Shown piece by piece: positions 35,194-43,471 of a DNA stretch of 64,000 bases. The translations under genes were made by a program, and so were the position numbers. Under the pieces are notes generated by a model, which saw only the letters and a program-made list of their open reading frames with translations, did not search any database and was not told the DNA's origin. Each line of letters starts with the position of its first letter. The stretch's first letter is position 1. The stretch comes from Exiguobacterium sibiricum 7-3 (GTDB taxonomy: Bacteria > Bacillota > Bacilli > Exiguobacteriales > Exiguobacteriaceae): NCBI RefSeq assembly GCF_000620865.1, contig NZ_KK211190.1, positions 509,971 through 573,970 of the forward strand, read 5' to 3'.

Positions 35194-36891
35194 GTGCGTC
35201 GCTTTCAACAATATCTCCTTCGAAGCTGGATTGTCTTTTTTCTTGTGGTCATTGGGATAGACTTACTGGCGAAATCAAGAGACTACAGTCCGAGCATCGA
35301 TTTTTTTACATTCATGCTGGTTGTAGTCTTGGCTACGATTTTTGTCATTGATCCGGTTCGCAGAAGACATATGAGTTTTACCTTTCATTTTGGATTCGTT
35401 CTTTTTACTTTTTTAACATATGGCTTATTATCAGCCGTCTGTGTCGGTCAATTAACGATGTTGATTTATCAATTACGGACTGTTCACACGGCAATCGGAC
35501 GGAGACGTATGCTACATAATTATCCGTTTAACGTCACGCTCGAATTATTACTGATCTTGCCGGCTGGACTTGCCTACAATGCGTTAGGCGGAACACACGG
35601 GCAAGACTTCACCTTGATTCAGAATGTGGGACCATTGCTCGTGATGGTCGTGATTTTATGGTGCGTCTTATTGTTCCAATACAAATTATCGAATTTTTTA
35701 CTTGGTGAAAATATCCCGAGCAGTGTCATGTTACCGTTATTACGTTTTGAGGCGGTTGTCATCGCGGCAGAGTTACTATTTGGTGTTTTCAGTACATTGA
35801 TGGTGCAAAACAACGGAAACAGTGGTCTGGTCATGACAGCCTTTGCCCTCTTCATCATCAAACGTTCGCTCGGCAGTTCCGTTCATGCCAGTGACCGAAT
35901 CGAACACTGGGAACAAATTGAACGTTTAAAAGAAGCAGCCTGGAAAGACGGCGACGCCCAGTTCATCATCGAACGGTATCTCCGGCAATTAAATCATTTT
36001 GTTCGTCCTGATATTGCTTGGATCAAGTTTGACTTCAGTGATGGTCATTCCGTGTACTATTCGTTGAAGGATGGACGGAAATTAAAGGCCGATCATGTCC
36101 GGGGGATTGTCATTGAAGAAATCATTGAAGACAAAGAAGAAGTCCTGTTATATGGCATGCAACAGGAATGGGATATCCGTCTCTACGATTGTGTTCCGGA
36201 AGAAACCCAGTCCATTTTATTCATTCAGCCGGAAGCGACAGAAAAAATCAACTGTTCCTTATTCTTGGCATCCGAGGCAAGCGGTGAGTTTACAAAAGAT
36301 TTTGGCTACGAGCTGTACCGGGCTTTACGTGTGCTGTCATGGGCAGTCGAACGGGCGCAGGAACGGGAACGCCTCTTGACGGACAGCCGGACCGATGCGA
36401 TGACGAAATTGCCGAACTACCGTGCCTTACAGGAGTGGGGCGACCGCCGGATCAGACAACGGGATCTATATCCGTTCTCAGCCTTGATGATTGATTTGGA
36501 TCATTTCAAGCAGATCAATGATACGTATGGGCATGAGGTAGGGGACGTCGTATTATTCGAAGTCGCCAAACTGTTAATGCAGGCGACACGGATTACGGAT
36601 CTCGTCGCCCGGTATGGCGGCGAAGAATTTGTCGTCTTGTTACCGAATACGGATCTAGAATCGGCGCAAATCGTGGCGGAACGGATTCGCGAGACGTTAC
36701 ACGCCAATCCGATTCAGGTGGAAGAAGGTTCGTTAAGTATCACGGCGAGTATCGGTGTCGATACGTTAAACGAACTGGGGGATTTGGCGAGTCTGATCCG
36801 TAATGCCGACCGTGCGATGTATGTCGGTGCCAAGTTCCAAGGGCGCGATCGTGTCGCATCGTATCAAGAATGGAAAGAACGTGTTGTTTAA
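35194..36891 (+). CDS. Membrane-bound diguanylate cyclase (GGDEF)
   Basis: The 565-residue protein has about six to seven N-terminal spans (to about residue 225), a cytoplasmic linker resembling a GAF-type sensor, and a C-terminal GGDEF domain. The active site is intact: IDLDHFKQINDTYGH with the metal Asp, and RYGGEEF. An inhibitory I-site RITD lies five residues before GGEEF, so c-di-GMP feedback inhibition is expected. The GTG at 35194 has a GGAAGGGGAAG ribosome site; an ATG eight codons upstream lies inside it. It is the only clearly competent cyclase in the window. Confidence 0.9.
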   Translation: MRRFQQYLLRSWIVFFLVVIGIDLLAKSRDYSPSIDFFTFMLVVVLATIFVIDPVRRRHMSFTFHFGFVLFTFLTYGLLSAVCVGQLTMLIYQLRTVHTAIGRRRMLHNYPFNVTLELLLILPAGLAYNALGGTHGQDFTLIQNVGPLLVMVVILWCVLLFQYKLSNFLLGENIPSSVMLPLLRFEAVVIAAELLFGVFSTLMVQNNGNSGLVMTAFALFIIKRSLGSSVHASDRIEHWEQIERLKEAAWKDGDAQFIIERYLRQLNHFVRPDIAWIKFDFSDGHSVYYSLKDGRKLKADHVRGIVIEEIIEDKEEVLLYGMQQEWDIRLYDCVPEETQSILFIQPEATEKINCSLFLASEASGEFTKDFGYELYRALRVLSWAVERAQERERLLTDSRTDAMTKLPNYRALQEWGDRRIRQRDLYPFSALMIDLDHFKQINDTYGHEVGDVVLFEVAKLLMQATRITDLVARYGGEEFVVLLPNTDLESAQIVAERIRETLHANPIQVEEGSLSITASIGVDTLNELGDLASLIRNADRAMYVGAKFQGRDRVASYQEWKERVV

Positions 36892-36904
36892 CTTTCACTA
36901 CAGG

Positions 36905-36933
36905 AACCGTTGACGCTCTGTCAATGGTTTTTT
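36905..36933 (+). terminator. Terminator of the diguanylate cyclase gene
   Basis: A 10-bp stem AACCGTTGAC/GTCAATGGTT (36905-36914, 36920-36929) with one G-U, then a T run. Confidence 0.88.
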
Positions 36934-37025
36934 GACGTCCTTGCGTCATTGTAAAGCGCGTTCGATGGATTCAAATGCCGCGGGTAGGTAAAGCGGAGAA
37001 ACGTGTGTGAGACGTCATATCATGT

Positions 37026-37058
37026 AAAAAAACCTCATTCTACAGGAGAAAGAGGTTT
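37026..37058 (-). terminator. Terminator of the HNH-repeat protein gene
   Basis: AAACCTC and GAGGTTT arms (37052-37058 with 37030-37036) and a T run on the minus strand, 40 bases after the stop. Confidence 0.8.
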
Positions 37059-37100
37059 GGAATAAATAAATTCTGTTTAAGAAAAAAGATGAAGGCAGGA

Positions 37101-37751
37101 TTATTGAGCTTGTTGGTTACTGATACGGATTTCACTTTCAATGGCGTGAATGGCGGCGGACCAAGAACCATAACGGTGTAACAATGCTTTTGTAGATGGT
37201 TTGTTGTTTCGTTTCGCCCATTCACGGTACGCTTCAAATGAGAGCGAAAAACCGACTTCTTCGATGGCTTGGCGGAGTGAAGCGGCAAGTTCCGCTTTGG
37301 AATACGTGACGCTGGCTTCTAATCCGGCAGCGGTACACGCATCATGCCAAGATCCGAACATCTTCACGATATGATAATGACTCGGCGCATGATGAACCGA
37401 TTTTCGCCAGATTTGATATTTTTTTAAAGTAATGGTCGATCCGACATCCTGAGCATACCGGTGAAACGATTTCAGGATTTCATCTTTCGTATATTTCGGC
37501 GCACGCTCGAGTTCTTCCGGTTGTTGATCGATGTGCCATTCATAACCGGCTGCTGATAAAGCTTCCGGCCAAGATCCGAACTGACGAATGATGCTCTCCG
37601 GTTGTGGCCAACCATGTTCGATGGCATAGCGACGATAAATCGTCCGGCGGGGACGATCTTGAATGAGCTCGCCTAATGCCTGGATGGCTTGAATCATTTC
37701 CAATTGTTCTTCCGTCCATGTCTGCTGACTCGTAAGTACACGTTGTTTCAA
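37101..37751 (-). CDS. Three-repeat protein of the homing-endonuclease-associated (HNH) repeat type
   Basis: The 216-residue protein consists of three copies of a roughly 55-residue helical unit (about 14-70, 87-143 and 150-203). Each ends in (F/Y)GSW followed by an A-rich helix: FGSWPEALSAAG, FGSWHDACTAAG and YGSWSAAIHAI. This resembles the homing endonuclease-associated repeat, a small DNA-binding helical motif, but no HNH or other nuclease domain is present. The TTG at 37749-37751 is preferred because AAGGAGG precedes it; the frame is open 26 codons further upstream without a ribosome site. DNA binding is inferred. It is a single gene with its own terminator. Confidence 0.72.
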   Translation of the reverse strand: MKQRVLTSQQTWTEEQLEMIQAIQALGELIQDRPRRTIYRRYAIEHGWPQPESIIRQFGSWPEALSAAGYEWHIDQQPEELERAPKYTKDEILKSFHRYAQDVGSTITLKKYQIWRKSVHHAPSHYHIVKMFGSWHDACTAAGLEASVTYSKAELAASLRQAIEEVGFSLSFEAYREWAKRNNKPSTKALLHRYGSWSAAIHAIESEIRISNQQAQ

Positions 37752-37973
37752 GGGTGAGTCCTCCTTCCTAGTGAATCGTAATAGTTGAGGCAAAAGTCCT
37801 CTGTATAGAATATATCGGCACTTTTCCATTAATTATGAATAATTACCGTGAAATATTGTAAATAAAGTGAAAATCATTCTTCTGCTAAGTATAAATGGAA
37901 GTAAATCAAATGAAAACAGAATGTTACCAATTTTTAATGAACAGGATAAAAACAGTACATTTGTCTCATATGG

Positions 37974-38010
37974 AAAAAAAGACCAGACTCGCATGGGGCG
38001 AGGCTGGTCT
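37974..38010 (-). terminator. Terminator of oppA
   Basis: AGACCAGCCTCGC and GCGAGTCTGGTCT arms on the minus strand (one bulge), then seven T, ten bases after the stop. Confidence 0.9.
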
Positions 38011-38020
38011 TAAGTCATGC

Positions 38021-39670
38021 TTATTTTCCTTCGATGTACGTCCACTTGAACGAAGTATCCGCACCGACTTTGTGGTTGACGATTCCTTTGACGTAAGGTT
38101 TACGTAAGAGGGAAGCACCGCGTTGGTACATGACTGAGATGGCTTGGTCGTCTTCAAGTAAGACTTTCTCCGCATCTTTCAGTGACTGCCAACGTTTTGC
38201 AGCATCTGTTTCTTTCATCGCCGACTTGATGAGTGAATCGTACTTGTCGCTTGAGTACTTACCACGGTTGTACGGCCCATCAGTCATCCACATATCGAGG
38301 AATGTCATTGGATCCTGGTAGTCAGGGCCCCATCCGGCGAATGAAAGTTCGAACTGACCTTTAGACTCAAGGTCCAATTTGTTTTTGAACGGTTGCTGTT
38401 TGATTGTAACTTCAAGACCTGGAAGGTTTTTCTCCCACTCGCCTTTGAGGTACTCGGAGATTTTCTTCGAGTTGTCGTCATCGTACGAAAGAAGCTCAAG
38501 CTTGACGGATTTCTTACCGATATCCTTGAGACCTTTTTCGAACGAAGATTTAGCTGACGAAGCATCGTATGATCCGAAACCTTCGTTGCCGTCACGGAAG
38601 TCTTTTCCGTCCGGACCTTTAGCGAATTCTTTTGGTACATAGTAGTAAGCAGGGATCGATCCGTTGTTTAAGAGGACTTTCGCCATCTGTTCTTTGTCGT
38701 ACCCGGAATCGATTGCTTTACGGATGTCTTTATTTTTGAGCAGTTCGTTCTTGAAGTTCATTTGGATATAGTACATTGAAGCGTCAAGACGTGTATCGAA
38801 ATCTTCACTGTCTTTGTACTGATCAACGAATTCACTTGTCAGACCGACTGTATCGATGTCGCCTTTTTCATACAGGTTGACGGCAGTCGAGACTTCTTTA
38901 ACAACTTTGTAGTTCACTTCTTCCAGTTTGACCGTATCGGCATCCCAGTACTGATCGTTTTTCTTGTAGCTCCAGCCGACCTCTGTTTTCCAGTCCGTCA
39001 GTTGGAACGGTCCGTTGTAGAGGAAGTTCTCCGGATTCGTCGCGAAGTCTTTTCCTTTTTCTTCGACGAATTCCTGTTTCAGCGGCATGAATGAACCGAA
39101 GCCAGTCAGCGCTTTGAAGTACTCGGCAGGTTGTGTCAGTTTGACTTCGAGTGTCTTGTCGTCAACCGCTTTGACACCAACGTCAGCCGGTTTTCCTTTT
39201 CCTGTATTGTAGGCTTCAGCACCATCGATGATATACATGATGTACGCATATTGCGATCCGCTTTTCGGATCAAGGACACGTTTCCAAGCATATTCGAAGT
39301 CTTTTGCCGTGACGTCACTGCCGTCCGACCATTTCGAATCACGCAGTTTGAATGTGTATGTAAGACCATCTTCAGAGACGTCTACACTTTCCGCAACACC
39401 AGGTGTCGGCTCTTGTTTCTCATCAAGACGGAAAAGACCTTCCTGCACGTTGTTTAAGACTGTGAATGAAACCGAGTCCGTTGCGACAGTCGGGCTGAGT
39501 GCCGGGATGTCTGAACCGCTTGTCAGGTTGAGGACCTGTTTGTCCGACGCCTTTTTCGTGTCTTTCGAACCTGAAGTATCTTTTGAATCATCTGTCGATG
39601 TACAAGCAGCGAGGCTTGATCCGGCGATGGCTAGCGCACCAACGAGTGCAAGTGTTTTTTTCGTCTTCAT
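38021..39670 (-). CDS. oppA: Oligopeptide ABC transporter substrate-binding lipoprotein (OppA family)
   Basis: The 549-residue SBP family 5 lipoprotein has lipobox LAAC near residue 22, followed by a Ser/Asp/Lys-rich linker. Conserved segments are NVQEGLFRLDEKQEPTPGVA, FKLRDSKWSDGSDVTAKDFEYAW, FLYNGPF and FAGWGPDYQDPMTFLDMW. It captures peptides for import. No permease or ATPase genes lie beside it, so it must work with an Opp system encoded elsewhere. The 140-nt leader contains a long-range helix and a terminator-like hairpin. Confidence 0.93.
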   Translation of the reverse strand: MKTKKTLALVGALAIAGSSLAACTSTDDSKDTSGSKDTKKASDKQVLNLTSGSDIPALSPTVATDSVSFTVLNNVQEGLFRLDEKQEPTPGVAESVDVSEDGLTYTFKLRDSKWSDGSDVTAKDFEYAWKRVLDPKSGSQYAYIMYIIDGAEAYNTGKGKPADVGVKAVDDKTLEVKLTQPAEYFKALTGFGSFMPLKQEFVEEKGKDFATNPENFLYNGPFQLTDWKTEVGWSYKKNDQYWDADTVKLEEVNYKVVKEVSTAVNLYEKGDIDTVGLTSEFVDQYKDSEDFDTRLDASMYYIQMNFKNELLKNKDIRKAIDSGYDKEQMAKVLLNNGSIPAYYYVPKEFAKGPDGKDFRDGNEGFGSYDASSAKSSFEKGLKDIGKKSVKLELLSYDDDNSKKISEYLKGEWEKNLPGLEVTIKQQPFKNKLDLESKGQFELSFAGWGPDYQDPMTFLDMWMTDGPYNRGKYSSDKYDSLIKSAMKETDAAKRWQSLKDAEKVLLEDDQAISVMYQRGASLLRKPYVKGIVNHKVGADTSFKWTYIEGK

Positions 39671-39812
39671 AATAATAAGTTCCCTCCCAAGAATGAATAT
39701 ATATGATTGAAAAATGAGTACCGATTAAAATAGCGATCCGGTGTCCTATTAAAAAAATAAGAGGGGTCATCGCCTTTTATTTTGTTGAAGGAAAGCACCG
39801 GATCAACTTGTT
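39671..39812 (-). promoter_or_regulatory. Structured oppA leader, candidate attenuator
   Basis: From a start near 39810, the first bases GATCCGGTG (39804-39796) pair perfectly with CACCGGATC (39743-39735). Enclosed between them is a hairpin with AAAATAA/TTATTTT arms and an inner AGG/CCT, followed by a run of seven T. The terminator-like element inside a closing helix suggests transcription attenuation; the trigger is unknown. Confidence 0.45.
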
Positions 39813-39816
39813 ACCA

Positions 39817-39845
39817 ATAATAAATACAATATTCAGAAAAATCAA
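39817..39845 (-). promoter_or_regulatory. oppA promoter
   Basis: Minus-strand TTGATT (39845-39840), a 17-base spacer and TATTAT (39822-39817). Confidence 0.6.
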
Positions 39846-39959
39846 TAGCTTATTTTCAGATTATTTCAAATTGATTAAAATTTCGTGTAATATCAACGTT
39901 TTTTTTGTAAAAATAATTTTTGGAGAGGATAATATTGGGAGGTGAAAATGATTCCAAAA

Positions 39960-39992
39960 TTAAAACACGCTCATTAAAATGGCGTGTTTTAA
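39960..39992 (-). terminator. Terminator of the lipoprotein-bcp unit
   Basis: An 11-bp perfect stem TTAAAACACGC/GCGTGTTTTAA (39960-39970, 39982-39992) just past the bcp stop, ending in T-rich sequence on the minus strand. Confidence 0.8.
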
Positions 39993-39997
39993 CTCGG

Positions 39998-40447
39998 TCA
40001 ATTCGATTGTTCGAGGAAAGAAAGTGCTTCTGAGACGTGATCTTTGACCTTAACGGAGCGCCATTCCTGAATCAATTCACCGGATTCATTGATTAAAAAA
40101 GTGGAACGGACGATTCCATAATATTCCTTTCCGTAATTCTTCTTCAGTTGCCAGACACCGTATTGTTCACAGATGGCATGATCGACATCAGACAATAATT
40201 CGAACGGAAGTTCGTATTTTGATATAAAATTCTGGTGACGCTTTTGACTGTCAGCCGAAATGCCGAGAATGACCGTGTTCTTTGCAGCGAATGCTGCGGA
40301 AGCATCACGGAAATCACAGGCCTCCGTCGTACAACCGGGTGTCGAGTCTTTCGGATAAAAGTAGACAATAACTTTTTTCCCATGGAAATCACTTAATGAG
40401 ATCATGTCTCCCTGCGCATTCGGGAGTGTAAAATCGAGTGTGCTCAT
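39998..40447 (-). CDS. bcp: Thioredoxin-dependent thiol peroxidase (Bcp/PrxQ peroxiredoxin)
   Basis: The 149-residue peroxiredoxin reduces hydrogen and organic peroxides using thioredoxin. The active-site region STPGCTTEACDFRD has the peroxidatic Cys near residue 39 and the resolving Cys five residues later, the PrxQ pattern. YFYPKD precedes it and GISADS follows, also typical. GAGGAGG precedes the ATG. It lies 12 bases after the lipoprotein gene stop, so the two are probably co-transcribed. Confidence 0.93.
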   Translation of the reverse strand: MSTLDFTLPNAQGDMISLSDFHGKKVIVYFYPKDSTPGCTTEACDFRDASAAFAAKNTVILGISADSQKRHQNFISKYELPFELLSDVDHAICEQYGVWQLKKNYGKEYYGIVRSTFLINESGELIQEWRSVKVKDHVSEALSFLEQSN

Positions 40448-40459
40448 GAATAATCCTCC

Positions 40460-41326
40460 TCAACCGAGTTCCATATTTAACTGGTCGGCATATTTTTCAA
40501 GTTTCTTTTGTAAACTTTCCTTTAACGGGTCGAGAGCAATCAAATATTTTTCGAAGTCCGTCCCGGCTTTAGCCGTCTTCAGCAACAAGGCTTGTTCTTC
40601 ACGGTACCAGTCGGCATAATCTTCATAATAATGGACGAGCGTTTCTGGATTGCCTTTGTTACCAAGAGCAGGACCGTAAATCATTAAGATATTACTGTTC
40701 ATTTCGAGTGCCATGTAATCCGTCTGGGCATTGACGCGTGTAAAGACCTCATCTTGCTCGTCTTCTTTTGTATTACCGACCGCTTCCGCCGCTTTGGCGT
40801 TAACCCCATATTCATCGGCATTAAAGGACTCAAACAGGGAGGCGAGCGTCGTAAAGACTTTGGGATTGAATTTCGTCGGGACGATGACGACTTTCCATTC
40901 TCCGTCCTGTTTTAGGAACAGTTTTGAAGCGCGGTTCGGTAAAGGAGACCCGTCTTCATCGTTGAACTCGTGAATGATGTAGGCGACGTCACCTTTCTGA
41001 AAACTTTTGACGACTTTACCCGGTTTGATTTTTAAATTTTTGGCACCGAGCGTCGTGGCCCGTAATAACTTTTTATCACCTGTATATTCAATCGAGGCAA
41101 GTGCATCAGCATCAGCCGTACCTGATTGACCAATTGTCTTTTGATACGTTGCATAAACATCGAGGACATCTTGACTTGCCTGTTTTGTTTGTTTCGTTTC
41201 CGTTGACTTCGGGGATTGAGTATCAGTTGACTTCGGGGATTCAGTATCAGTAGACGGAGCAGAATCGTTTCCACATCCGACGAGGATGATACTAGTTGAC
41301 GCGAGTACCGTCAATAATCGTTTCAT
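40460..41326 (-). CDS. Lipoprotein of unknown function
   Basis: The 288-residue predicted lipoprotein has lipobox LVGC at residues 15-18, then a Ser/Thr/Lys/Pro linker containing two near-identical 8-residue repeats (TESPKSTD, TQSPKSTE) encoded by a 24-bp tandem repeat. The globular part has no motif I recognise; segments such as VAYIIHEFNDEDGSPLPNRA and LFLKQDGEWKVV look beta-rich, with a helical C-terminal third. It shares a transcript with bcp, which might suggest an envelope or oxidative-stress link, but nothing in the sequence proves it. Confidence 0.8.
   Translation of the reverse strand: MKRLLTVLASTSIILVGCGNDSAPSTDTESPKSTDTQSPKSTETKQTKQASQDVLDVYATYQKTIGQSGTADADALASIEYTGDKKLLRATTLGAKNLKIKPGKVVKSFQKGDVAYIIHEFNDEDGSPLPNRASKLFLKQDGEWKVVIVPTKFNPKVFTTLASLFESFNADEYGVNAKAAEAVGNTKEDEQDEVFTRVNAQTDYMALEMNSNILMIYGPALGNKGNPETLVHYYEDYADWYREEQALLLKTAKAGTDFEKYLIALDPLKESLQKKLEKYADQLNMELG
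41202..41249. repeat. 24-bp tandem repeat, two copies, in the lipoprotein linker
   Basis: Two adjacent 24-bp units (41202-41225 and 41226-41249) differ at one base and encode eight residues each, so copy-number change would keep the frame. Confidence 0.9.
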
Positions 41327-41439
41327 ATTCCAGTTCCTCCTATATGAACAACATCAATACTTTGTGTCTTCACCATACAGGAAATTCGCTTTTTTGAGTA
41401 GGGAATAGGTACACTATCATAAAGGAGAGTGGGTTCAAG

Positions 41440-41727
41440 ATGAAAATTCACGTAACAGACGAAGCATTACAATACTTCAAAGAAGAGATGGAAGCAAAGG
41501 AAGGCGATACCATCCGATTTTTCGCTAAATACGGCGGATCAACCGATTTAACGCAAGGTTTCTCAGTCGGAGTCCACATGGAGACCGTCGACCGGGCAGC
41601 GGTTGAAGAAACCGTCGACGGGATTCATTTCGTCGTTTCCGATCAAGATGACTGGCTGTTCCAGGGGCAGGATGTCGAAGTATCCGTCCAAAACGAAGAA
41701 ATTGTCTTTTCGCAGGCGAAGCAATAA
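41440..41727 (+). CDS. yneR: HesB-like protein YneR
   Basis: The 95-residue protein of the HesB/YneR branch of the Fe-S_biosyn superfamily. It has the family pattern [20 protein letters not shown] and VSDQDDWLF but none of the cysteines of A-type Fe-S carriers, so a direct cluster role is doubtful. AAAGGAG precedes the ATG. It lies upstream of the P5C dehydrogenase gene, which has its own promoter. Confidence 0.85.
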   Translation: MKIHVTDEALQYFKEEMEAKEGDTIRFFAKYGGSTDLTQGFSVGVHMETVDRAAVEETVDGIHFVVSDQDDWLFQGQDVEVSVQNEEIVFSQAKQ

Positions 41728-41780
41728 GCAGGACATGAAGGGGACCGAATCGGTCTTCTTCATTTTTTTGTCTAGAATAA

Positions 41781-41829
41781 TTGTAAGCGGCGACATGCTT
41801 CTGTACAATGGAGAATGTAAGCGATTAAA
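41781..41829 (+). promoter_or_regulatory. P5C dehydrogenase promoter with two near-cre sites
   Basis: TTGTAA (41781-41786), 17 bases, TACAAT (41804-41809). TGTAAGCGGCGACA (41782-41795) overlaps the -35 and TGTAAGCGATTAAA (41816-41829) covers the start-site region; each differs from the CcpA consensus TGWAANCGNTNWCA at one position. Placement predicts catabolite repression of proline use. Confidence 0.6.
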
Positions 41830-41854
41830 AGCAAGTATAAAAGGGGGAATAGAG

Positions 41855-43399
41855 ATGATTCCGTACAAACACGAACCATTCACGGACTTCTCACAGGAAG
41901 CAAACAAGAAAGCGTTCGAAGAGGCGCTTGACCTTGTATCGAAAGAGCTTGGGAAAGATTATCCACTCGTCATCGGGGGAGAACGTGTGACGACAGAGGA
42001 CAAAATCGTTTCTGTCAATCCGGCAAACAAAGAAGAAATCGTCGGACGCGTTTCGAAAGCGACACAAGCACACGCTGAAGATGCGATGCAAGCTGCAGTC
42101 AAAGCATTTGAGACGTGGAAATTCGTCAATCCGAGTGTTCGTGCGGACGTCTTATTCAAAGCAGCGAACATCATCCGCAAACGCAAACATGAATTCTCGG
42201 CTTATCTCGTCAAAGAAGCAGGTAAACCATGGAACGAAGCGGATGCGGATACAGCAGAAGCAATCGATTTCCTCGAATACTATGCGCGTCAGATGCTCGT
42301 CTTAAAAGAAGGTAAAAAAGTCGAGAGCCGTCCGGGTGAATACAACCGTTACGACTACATTCCACTCGGTGTCGGTGTCATCATCTCACCATGGAACTTC
42401 CCGCTTGCCATCATGGCAGGAACAGCGGTTGCTGCGATCGTGGCAGGTAACCCGATCCTCTTGAAACCAGCATCAACGACACCGGTCGTCGCTGCCAAAT
42501 TCGTGGAAGTCATGGAACAGGCAGGTCTTCCGGCCGGCGTCTTGAACTTCATTCCGGGACCAGGCGCGGAAGTCGGCGATTACCTCGTCGATCATCCGAA
42601 AACGCGTTTCATCAGCTTCACGGGTTCACGCGATGTCGGACTCCGTATCAACGAACGGGCTTCGAAATTGAACGACGGTCAAATCTGGCTCAAACGCGTC
42701 ATCGCGGAAATGGGCGGAAAAGACACGATGGTCATCGACGAGTCGGCTGATCTCGACTATGCGGCAGACATGATTACAAAAGCAGCATTTGGTTTCTCGG
42801 GACAAAAATGTTCAGCTTGTTCACGTGTCGTCGCACTTGATTCGGTTTATGACGAATTGCTCGCAAAAGTCGTCGAAAACACGAACAAACTCAGTATCGG
42901 TAACCCGGTCGACGTGACGAACAACGTTGGACCTGTCATCGATGCAGCAGCTTTCAAGAAAATCACATCGTACTTCGATGTCGCAAAACAAGAAGGCCGG
43001 ATTGCAGCGGGTGGTACAGCGGATGATTCGACAGGATACTTCGTATCGCCGACAATCGTCGCTGACGTTCAACCGACTGATCGTTTGATGCAGGAAGAAA
43101 TCTTCGGACCGGTCGTCGCTTTCACGAAAGCAAAAGACTTCAAAGAAGCGATCGATATCGCAAACAACACGGAGTACGGTTTGACGGGTGCGGTCATCAC
43201 TCAAGATCGTACGAACCAGGAATACGCACGTGCGAACTTCCATGTCGGTAACCTATACTTCAACCGTGGTTGCACAGGCGCAATCGTTGGGTACCAGCCG
43301 TTTGGCGGATTCAACATGTCAGGGACGGATTCAAAAGCAGGCGGACCGGATTACTTGACTTTACACCTTCAAGCAAAAACTACTTCTGAAATGTTCTAA
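41855..43399 (+). CDS. pruA: L-glutamate gamma-semialdehyde (1-pyrroline-5-carboxylate) dehydrogenase
   Basis: The 514-residue NAD-dependent aldehyde dehydrogenase oxidises P5C/glutamate semialdehyde to glutamate, the second step of proline and arginine breakdown (RocA/PruA family). Motifs are [35 protein letters not shown] with the general base Glu, and [12 protein letters not shown] with the catalytic Cys. The ATG at 41855 has AAGGGGG upstream; an earlier frame opening overlaps yneR and is not used. putP follows after a terminator hairpin. No proline dehydrogenase gene is in the window. Confidence 0.93.
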   Translation: MIPYKHEPFTDFSQEANKKAFEEALDLVSKELGKDYPLVIGGERVTTEDKIVSVNPANKEEIVGRVSKATQAHAEDAMQAAVKAFETWKFVNPSVRADVLFKAANIIRKRKHEFSAYLVKEAGKPWNEADADTAEAIDFLEYYARQMLVLKEGKKVESRPGEYNRYDYIPLGVGVIISPWNFPLAIMAGTAVAAIVAGNPILLKPASTTPVVAAKFVEVMEQAGLPAGVLNFIPGPGAEVGDYLVDHPKTRFISFTGSRDVGLRINERASKLNDGQIWLKRVIAEMGGKDTMVIDESADLDYAADMITKAAFGFSGQKCSACSRVVALDSVYDELLAKVVENTNKLSIGNPVDVTNNVGPVIDAAAFKKITSYFDVAKQEGRIAAGGTADDSTGYFVSPTIVADVQPTDRLMQEEIFGPVVAFTKAKDFKEAIDIANNTEYGLTGAVITQDRTNQEYARANFHVGNLYFNRGCTGAIVGYQPFGGFNMSGTDSKAGGPDYLTLHLQAKTTSEMF

Positions 43400-43417
43400 A
43401 ATGATGTTTAATAGATG

Positions 43418-43448
43418 AAACGGGTATGCGACCTGCATACCCGTTTTT
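43418..43448 (+). terminator. Terminator between the P5C dehydrogenase gene and putP
   Basis: A perfect 12-bp stem AAACGGGTATGC/GCATACCCGTTT (43418-43429, 43435-43446) with a five-base loop and trailing T. It lies in the 72-bp gap, so putP expression must come from read-through or antitermination, or from a promoter not visible here. Confidence 0.88.
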
Positions 43449-43471
43449 CTTTAGAAAAGGGGGAGCACGAG

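Noticed and set aside
41603-41854. N-terminal extension of the P5C dehydrogenase
   Set aside because: It overlaps yneR in another frame and crosses the promoter and both near-cre sites; the start at 41855 has a proper ribosome site and family-like N-terminus.
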